Source of the DNA: Nanobdellota archaeon
GTDB lineage: Archaea; Nanobdellota; Nanobdellia; SCGC-AAA011-G17; VGLX01
Assembly (NCBI GenBank): GCA_018894775.1
Contig: JAHIPG010000036.1
Coordinates: forward strand, 1-10,617
DNA: 10,617 nucleotides
Direction of reading: 5' to 3'
Within the stretch, counting starts at the first letter, position 1; every line of letters begins with the position of its first letter. The position numbers and the translations under genes were made by a program. Positions 7,457 to 10,617 of this stretch are shown piece after piece. The notes beneath the pieces are model-generated. The model worked only from the letters and a program-made list of their open reading frames with translations. It was not told the origin of the DNA and made no database searches.

Positions 7457-7860
7457 ATCTCAAATTATTAAAAGAAAAAGATGTACCTTTATTGGTCAGG
7501 AAAAGACTAAGTTTCGAAGTAGAATATCCTGGTGACAAAACTCCATCAAGAGATGATATCAAAAAAAATATTGCTTCTACACAAAAGGTCAAAGAAGATC
7601 TTGTTGCCGTCAGACATATCTACCCAAGATTCGGAAGATGCAAGGCTAAAATAATCGCTCATGTTTATAACAACGTTGAAGATGTAAAAAAGTACGAACC
7701 AAAAAATAAGAAAGAAGAGAAAAAGGCAGCAGAAGGTGCAACCGAAGCTCCGGCTAAAGAATCTCCAAAAGCTAAAGCACCTGCAGAACAGCCAAAAGAA
7801 GAAATAAAAGAAGAGCCAAAGGAAGAAGAAAAACCAGTAGAGGAGAAAAAAGAAGAGTAA
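7453..7860 (+). CDS. rps24e: Ribosomal protein eS24 with a long acidic tail
   Basis: Residues 1-83 match small-subunit protein eS24 (S24e): MNLKLLKEKDVPLLVRKRLSF is followed by a conserved core with P-SRDDIKKNIAS, VRHIYPRFGRCKAKIIAHVY and the end VKKYEP. Residues from about 84 to 135 are a low-complexity tail of Lys, Glu, Ala and Pro. It begins KNKKEEKKAAEGA and becomes strongly acidic (EEPKEEEKPVEEKKEE). The core binds the 30S subunit; the tail is probably disordered and makes the protein longer than the roughly 100-residue form usual in archaea. Its start is the ATG in ATGA shared with the spt4 stop. It has no close ribosome-binding site, so it likely depends on coupling. The frame is intact, so the tail is not a frameshift product. 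Confidence 0.93.
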   Translation: MNLKLLKEKDVPLLVRKRLSFEVEYPGDKTPSRDDIKKNIASTQKVKEDLVAVRHIYPRFGRCKAKIIAHVYNNVEDVKKYEPKNKKEEKKAAEGATEAPAKESPKAKAPAEQPKEEIKEEPKEEEKPVEEKKEE

Positions 7861-7861
7861 A

Positions 7862-8053
7862 ATGGCAAAAAAACAAGTCAAAAACAAAATACCCAGCAAA
7901 AAATACAGCAAGTACAAAATAGAAGGGGATAAACTGGAAAAACAACCCAACTGCCCAAGATGCGGACCAGGAATATTTCTAGCACAGCACAAAAACAGGA
8001 AAACATGCGGAACATGTGGCTATACTGTTTTCGAAGAAAAGAAAAAAGATTAA
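7862..8053 (+). CDS. rps27ae: Ribosomal protein eS31 (S27ae)
   Basis: A 63-residue basic zinc-ribbon protein with four cysteines at 31, 34, 49 and 52 (CPRCGPG and CGTCGY) and the KYKIEGDKLEK strand before them, all hallmarks of S27ae. It sits in the beak of the small ribosomal subunit; in eukaryotes it is made fused to ubiquitin, which is absent here. Its ATG is one base after the eS24 stop, so it is coupled to it. It closes the operon. In many archaea kae1 follows, but here the next sequence is on the opposite strand. Its stop overlaps the stop of a possible convergent small frame by 4 bases. Confidence 0.95.
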   Translation: MAKKQVKNKIPSKKYSKYKIEGDKLEKQPNCPRCGPGIFLAQHKNRKTCGTCGYTVFEEKKKD

Positions 8054-8175
8054 GGAAGAATTCTAAATTTTGTGTTTATCAAAGCCCATTCAGCAAATAG
8101 TATCAATAATGCAAAAGCTATTAACATTAACAAAATTATGCTCTTTCCTCTTTTTTTTGTTAACTTTATCCTAAT
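8050..8175 (-). CDS. Possible small membrane peptide with a non-standard start
   Basis: Immediately downstream of the double-HTH gene, in another frame, there is an open stretch ending at the TAA at 8052-8050. Read from the ATT at 8175-8173 it gives 41 residues: a basic start (RIKLTKKRGKS), one hydrophobic segment of about 20 residues (IILLMLIAFALLILFAEWAL) and a short end (INTKFRILP). This order (Lys/Arg, membrane helix, polar tail) looks like a real single-pass membrane peptide. A strong ribosome-binding sequence, GGGTGA (8188-8183), lies 7 bases before that ATT. No ATG, GTG or TTG starts the full form; the first standard codons are TTG (8133) and ATG (8127), inside the hydrophobic part. 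It may use AUU, be fused by frameshifting, or be a chance frame in AT-rich DNA. Confidence 0.35.
   Translation of the reverse strand: MRIKLTKKRGKSIILLMLIAFALLILFAEWALINTKFRILP
8151..8158 (+). terminator. Probable terminator of the rpo7 operon
   Basis: A run of eight T preceded by CCTC lies about 100 bases after the eS31 stop and is the first good T-tract downstream of the operon on the plus strand. It overlaps the Lys codons of the possible small membrane peptide on the other strand, so the run may also simply reflect coding. No hairpin is seen next to it. Confidence 0.4.
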
Positions 8176-8669
8176 TTTTTATTCACCCTTTGATATACTG
8201 TCCAGATAGTTTTTGGACTTCTGCGTAGCAGTTTAGCGATTTCAGTATAATTTAGATCGTATACTTCTTTCAGATGCCGAGTTATATGTTCAAGAACGCT
8301 CAATTTCCTGTCACAAAATATGTTCACAGGGATAGATAATTCAGTTTCCTGCTCTTCAAATCTTTCTGGGAGTCTTTGTTTAGCGTGTTGATAAGTAGTC
8401 CATATTGTTTTAGGATTCCTGTTTATTTTTCTTGCTATTTTTGAATAGTTAAGATTCTTATTTTCCTTCAGATACTTAACTATGAATTGTAGACCACTTA
8501 ATTCTTCATTGTCAAAAATATAGAGAGGTATAGATTCCTCTTTTTGTTTAATTAATTGCTTTAGCTGTTGAGTTGTTATGTTATATTTCTGATTTATATC
8601 GTCTAATATATCTTGAGAATTCTGGCTAGGCTTATTTGCTATTCCAGCCTCTTTTTTATGCAAATCCAA
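8166..8669 (-). CDS. Tandem helix-turn-helix protein, probable DNA-binding regulator
   Basis: The 167-residue protein has a polar N-terminal part (1-45, Gln/Lys-rich) and two copies of one 56-residue module, at 46-101 and 112-167. The copies align without gaps and share 27 of 56 residues by my count. Each has SIP..IF, then L, then a helix ending LKE, then LNY..IA (first HTH helix), then R.PKTIWT.YQ (recognition helix). The arrangement resembles sigma-region-4-like or IclR-like HTHs. I recall related repeats in uncharacterised DPANN proteins, with no proven function. The start is TTG (8669-8667), supported by GGGGAG 5 bases upstream; the frame has no internal ATG. It is divergent from the aldehyde dehydrogenase gene, and five palindromic sites lie between them, one of them between this gene's TATA box and predicted transcript start. 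That suggests autoregulation; DNA binding itself is inferred. Confidence 0.8.
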   Translation of the reverse strand: MDLHKKEAGIANKPSQNSQDILDDINQKYNITTQQLKQLIKQKEESIPLYIFDNEELSGLQFIVKYLKENKNLNYSKIARKINRNPKTIWTTYQHAKQRLPERFEEQETELSIPVNIFCDRKLSVLEHITRHLKEVYDLNYTEIAKLLRRSPKTIWTVYQRVNKKLG

Positions 8670-8704
8670 TATATCTCCCCTTTTTTATACTTATTATGTA
8701 AGTA

Positions 8705-8716
8705 TTTATATATAAA
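8705..8716 (-). promoter_or_regulatory. TATA box for the tandem-HTH gene
   Basis: The sequence TTTATATATAAA at 8705-8716 is a symmetrical TATA box. Read on the minus strand, transcription would start near 8685, just before GGGGAG (8680-8675) and the TTG start at 8669. Palindromic site 1 (8690-8702) falls between this box and the start point, and site 2 (8722-8734) lies just upstream of it, so bound protein would block both TBP/TFB and the polymerase. The symmetry means the box could also serve the plus strand. Confidence 0.5.
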
Positions 8717-8735
8717 TTTTTCCTAACATGTAAGA

Positions 8736-8758
8736 TATTTCTTACTATGTAAGAAATA
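8736..8758. repeat. Perfect 10-bp inverted repeat around site 3
   Basis: Site 3 extends to perfect 10-bp arms, TATTTCTTAC (8736-8745) and GTAAGAAATA (8749-8758), separated by TAT. It is the longest dyad in the array and the best candidate for the highest-affinity site. It also could fold as an RNA hairpin, but it lies upstream of both predicted transcript starts, which favours a DNA-binding role. Confidence 0.65.
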
Positions 8759-8842
8759 CGCTCTTAGAATGCAATCTAATTATTATGTAAGAAAATATAC
8801 TTATCATGTAAGTAAAAAATAAAATAATAAGTACCAACAACT

Positions 8843-8858
8843 CGAAATTTATTTAAAC
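8843..8858 (+). promoter_or_regulatory. Promoter of the aldehyde dehydrogenase gene
   Basis: CGAAATTTATTTAAAC contains a BRE-like CGAAA and a TATA core TTTATTTAAA (8848-8857). Transcription would start near 8879, giving a leader of about 30 bases. The five palindromic sites lie wholly upstream (site 5 ends at 8812), so they could activate this gene while repressing the divergent one. Polarity is inference. Confidence 0.55.
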
Positions 8859-8908
8859 AAAAATACCCTATAGTACTGATAATAATTAAATAAAAAAGAG
8901 GTGTGAGG

Positions 8909-10369
8909 ATGAAATCTTACAAATTATTCATAGGTGGAAAATGGATAAAATCTGTTAAAGGAGAAACTTTCAAAAGTATAGATCCAAGCACTGGAAAACC
9001 AATCGCAATATTTCAAAAAGGAAACGGAGAAGACATTGAAAAAGCAGTCAGAGCAGCAGAAAAAGCATTACCTGCCTGGAAAGACACACCGGCCCCAAAG
9101 AGAGGGCAAATCCTATTTAAGGTTGCCAAACTACTCAAACAAAATAAAGACCAATTAGCCAAACTTATGACCCAAGAGATGGGGAAAGTTCTGAACGAAG
9201 CAAAAGGAGATGTCCAAGAAGCGATTGACATCTTCGAATATATGGGTGGTGAAGGTAGGAGATTATTTGGGCATACAGTACCATCAGAACTAAAAGATAA
9301 ATTCTGCATGACAATAAGACAACCATTAGGAGTAGTAGGTCTTATCTCACCATGGAACTTCCCAATCGCAATACCCTCCTGGAAAATAGCACCAGCACTA
9401 ATATGCGGAAACACTGTAATCCTCAAACCATCATCAGACACACCATTCTGCGCAGTAAAACTAATAGAGATACTAACAGAAGCTGGAGTACCAGCAGGAG
9501 CAGTAAACCTAGTCACAGGACCAGGCAGCACAGCAGGAACAGCACTGATAAAACACCCAAGAGTAAGAGCAATCTCATTCACAGGCTCAAAAGAAACAGG
9601 AAAATTTGTAACAGAAAATGCAGGGCTAAAAAAAGTAGGCCTAGAACTAGGAGGCAAGAACCCAATAATCATAATGGAAGATGCTAATCTCAAATTAGCA
9701 CTGGAAGGGGTTCTCTGGGGAGCATTCGGAACAACAGGACAAAGATGCACAGCAGCATCAAGAGTAATAATCCACAAATCAGTAAAAGAAAAATTTGAAA
9801 AAATGCTTCTGCAATCAACCAAAAAATTAGTACTTGGCAGCGGACTTAAAAAAGATACAGACATCGGACCCTTGGTAAACAAAAAAGCAGTAGAAAAAGT
9901 ACACCATTATACTCTTATCGGGAAAAAAGAAGGAGCTAAACTACTCTGCGGAGGAATGCCAGTAAACAGACCAGGATATTTCTACAAGCCAACCATATTC
10001 ACAGAAGTCAAACCAAACATGAAGATAGCACAAGAAGAAATCTTTGGACCAACAATAGCAATCATACCTGTTAAAAATCTTGACGAAGCAATCAATGTAG
10101 CAAACAATGTTACTTACGGATTAAGCTCTTCAATCTACACAAATGATATCAGGAATGCATTCATAGCCATAGAAAAAATCGAAGCAGGATTAACTTATGT
10201 AAACTCAAGCACAATAGGATCAGAAGTACACCTTCCCTTTGGAGGAACAAAAGACACAGGCAATGGAACAAGAGAAGCTGGCTGGACTGCGCTTGAGGAG
10301 TTTAGCGAGGTTAAAACGATATATATCGACTACTCCGGTCGCTTACAAAAAGCTCAAAGTATAACTTAA
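8909..10369 (+). CDS. NAD(P)-dependent aldehyde dehydrogenase
   Basis: A complete 486-residue aldehyde dehydrogenase, of normal length, that oxidises an aldehyde to a carboxylate with NAD(P)+. All key residues are visible: N150 in SPWNFP (oxyanion hole), K173 in LKPS (cofactor), FTGSKETG (224-231, nucleotide turn), the general base E246 in LELGGKNP, the catalytic cysteine C280 in GQRCTAASR, and E377/F379 in EEIFGP. The C-terminal HLPFGGTKDTGNGTREAG recalls YcbD-like and alpha-ketoglutarate-semialdehyde dehydrogenases, but the substrate cannot be fixed from sequence. There is no signal peptide, so it is cytoplasmic. I start at ATG 8909, with GAGGTG 5 bases upstream. The in-frame GTG at 8903 is part of that ribosome-binding site and would add only MR. 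The gene is divergent from the tandem-HTH gene and followed after one base by another HTH gene. Confidence 0.93.
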   Translation: MKSYKLFIGGKWIKSVKGETFKSIDPSTGKPIAIFQKGNGEDIEKAVRAAEKALPAWKDTPAPKRGQILFKVAKLLKQNKDQLAKLMTQEMGKVLNEAKGDVQEAIDIFEYMGGEGRRLFGHTVPSELKDKFCMTIRQPLGVVGLISPWNFPIAIPSWKIAPALICGNTVILKPSSDTPFCAVKLIEILTEAGVPAGAVNLVTGPGSTAGTALIKHPRVRAISFTGSKETGKFVTENAGLKKVGLELGGKNPIIIMEDANLKLALEGVLWGAFGTTGQRCTAASRVIIHKSVKEKFEKMLLQSTKKLVLGSGLKKDTDIGPLVNKKAVEKVHHYTLIGKKEGAKLLCGGMPVNRPGYFYKPTIFTEVKPNMKIAQEEIFGPTIAIIPVKNLDEAINVANNVTYGLSSSIYTNDIRNAFIAIEKIEAGLTYVNSSTIGSEVHLPFGGTKDTGNGTREAGWTALEEFSEVKTIYIDYSGRLQKAQSIT

Positions 10370-10370
10370 G

Positions 10371-10617
10371 GTGATAAGAATTAAAGAAATAACATTTGAA
10401 AAATTTTTAGAAATAAATCCTAACAATACTGCTATACTAAAAGAATTCGAACTAAACAAAATAAGAATTGTTCTAAAGAATAAATTCAGAACACAAAAAA
10501 ATATAGCTAAAAAGTTAGGATGCTCAAGAAGACTGGTTGGAATGGTATTAAAAAAAGAAAGAAACCCAACACTAAATTTAACCTTAAAAATATGTAAATT
10601 ATCAAATACAAATATTA
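10371..10617 (+). CDS. Helix-turn-helix protein, N-terminal part (runs off the window)
   Basis: An open frame starts one base after the aldehyde dehydrogenase stop and continues to the right edge (82 complete codons). Residues 41-61 (TQKNIAKKLGCSRRLVGMVLK) form a typical XRE/Cro-like HTH, followed by the usual N-P-T...L-KICK third helix region, so this is probably a DNA-binding protein. The N-terminal 40 residues are a charged helical region I do not recognise. The marked start is GTG at 10371, reached by reinitiation after TAA-G. That GTG is embedded in AAGGTGAT, a strong ribosome-binding sequence, so the real start may be the in-frame ATT at 10380. No promoter is seen between the genes, so it is probably co-transcribed with the dehydrogenase gene and may control it or a nearby pathway. 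Confidence 0.65.
   Translation, partial: MIRIKEITFEKFLEINPNNTAILKEFELNKIRIVLKNKFRTQKNIAKKLGCSRRLVGMVLKKERNPTLNLTLKICKLSNTNI

Larger units (their letters stand above)
8690..8812. repeat. Array of five CTTA-N5-TAAG palindromic sites (putative operators)
   Basis: Five 13-bp sites all contain the exact heptamer ATGTAAG. Site 1 (8690-8702) is CTTATTATGTAAG. Site 2 (8722-8734) is CCTAACATGTAAG. Site 3 (8741-8753) is CTTACTATGTAAG. Site 4 (8779-8791) is ATTATTATGTAAG. Site 5 (8800-8812) is CTTATCATGTAAG. Sites 1, 3 and 5 are complete dyads; sites 2 and 4 each have one mismatch in the left arm. All are in the same orientation. Successive spacings are 32, 19, 38 and 21 bases, of which 32, 19 and 21 are close to whole DNA turns. 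I noticed no other copy of ATGTAAG with a dyad in the window. The array fits cooperative binding by a regulator, most simply the adjacent tandem-HTH protein. Confidence 0.75.

Noticed and set aside
7546..7992. Minus-strand frames opposite eS24/eS31 (7546-7992 and 7665-7868)
   Set aside because: They are shadows of two clear ribosomal protein genes; the Phe/Ser/Leu-rich translation comes from antisense Lys/Glu codons.
8690..8812. Repeat array as a CRISPR or a mobile-element remnant
   Set aside because: Repeats are only 13 bp, spacings are irregular (32, 19, 38, 21), there are no cas genes, and the array fits exactly between two divergent genes.
8903..8908. GTG start for the aldehyde dehydrogenase, six bases before the ATG
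   Set aside because: The GTG is part of the GAGGTG ribosome-binding site for the ATG at 8909.
9013..9882. Long 289-residue open frame on the minus strand
   Set aside because: It lies entirely opposite the aldehyde dehydrogenase, whose motifs are complete. Its translation is Ser/Pro/Phe-rich with no recognisable domain, so it is a codon-bias shadow.

Overview
This window looks like archaeal chromosome. Evidence: an Rpo7 (RNA polymerase E') gene, an Spt4 gene and the archaeal/eukaryotic-type ribosomal proteins eS24 and eS31 lie in one operon; there is an archaeal SMC; and several genes have TATA/BRE-like promoters with short or no leaders. The DNA is visibly AT-rich and tightly packed. The S-layer-like surface protein and the duplicated small helix-turn-helix (HTH) protein remind me of DPANN archaea (Woesearchaeota/Pacearchaeota type). 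That lineage call is an inference from memory.

Layout. 1-1572: cell surface. The tail of a membrane-anchored protein is followed by a complete secreted, membrane-anchored S-layer-like protein with its own promoter, a 5' leader hairpin and a T-rich terminator. 1608-6529: genome maintenance. A DHH-family phosphoesterase (+) converges on smc (-), and their stop codons overlap. A short acidic protein of unknown function lies upstream of smc on the same strand. 6650-8158: information processing. The operon rpo7 - spt4 - eS24 - eS31 (+) has TAATG and ATGA overlaps and starts from what looks like a leaderless promoter. 8050-8669: a minus-strand gene for a protein with two HTH repeats, followed by a possible small membrane peptide that lacks a standard start codon. 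8690-8812: five copies of a 13-bp dyad, CTTA-N5-TAAG, between that gene and the next. 8843-10617: an aldehyde dehydrogenase gene (+), then after one base the start of a second HTH gene that runs off the window.

How it fits together. The most interesting module is 8050-10617: an aldehyde dehydrogenase flanked by two different putative DNA-binding proteins, with an array of five palindromic sites in the divergent promoter region. The simplest reading is a locally controlled metabolic gene whose regulator recognises the array and represses itself, since one site sits between the regulator's TATA box and its predicted transcript start. The rest is mostly conserved housekeeping content. Points of interest there are non-ATG starts (TTG for smc and for the double-HTH gene, GTG for two others), two convergent pairs with 4-base overlapping stops, and an unusually long acidic tail on eS24. 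I see no tRNA, rRNA, CRISPR array, insertion sequence or obviously broken gene.
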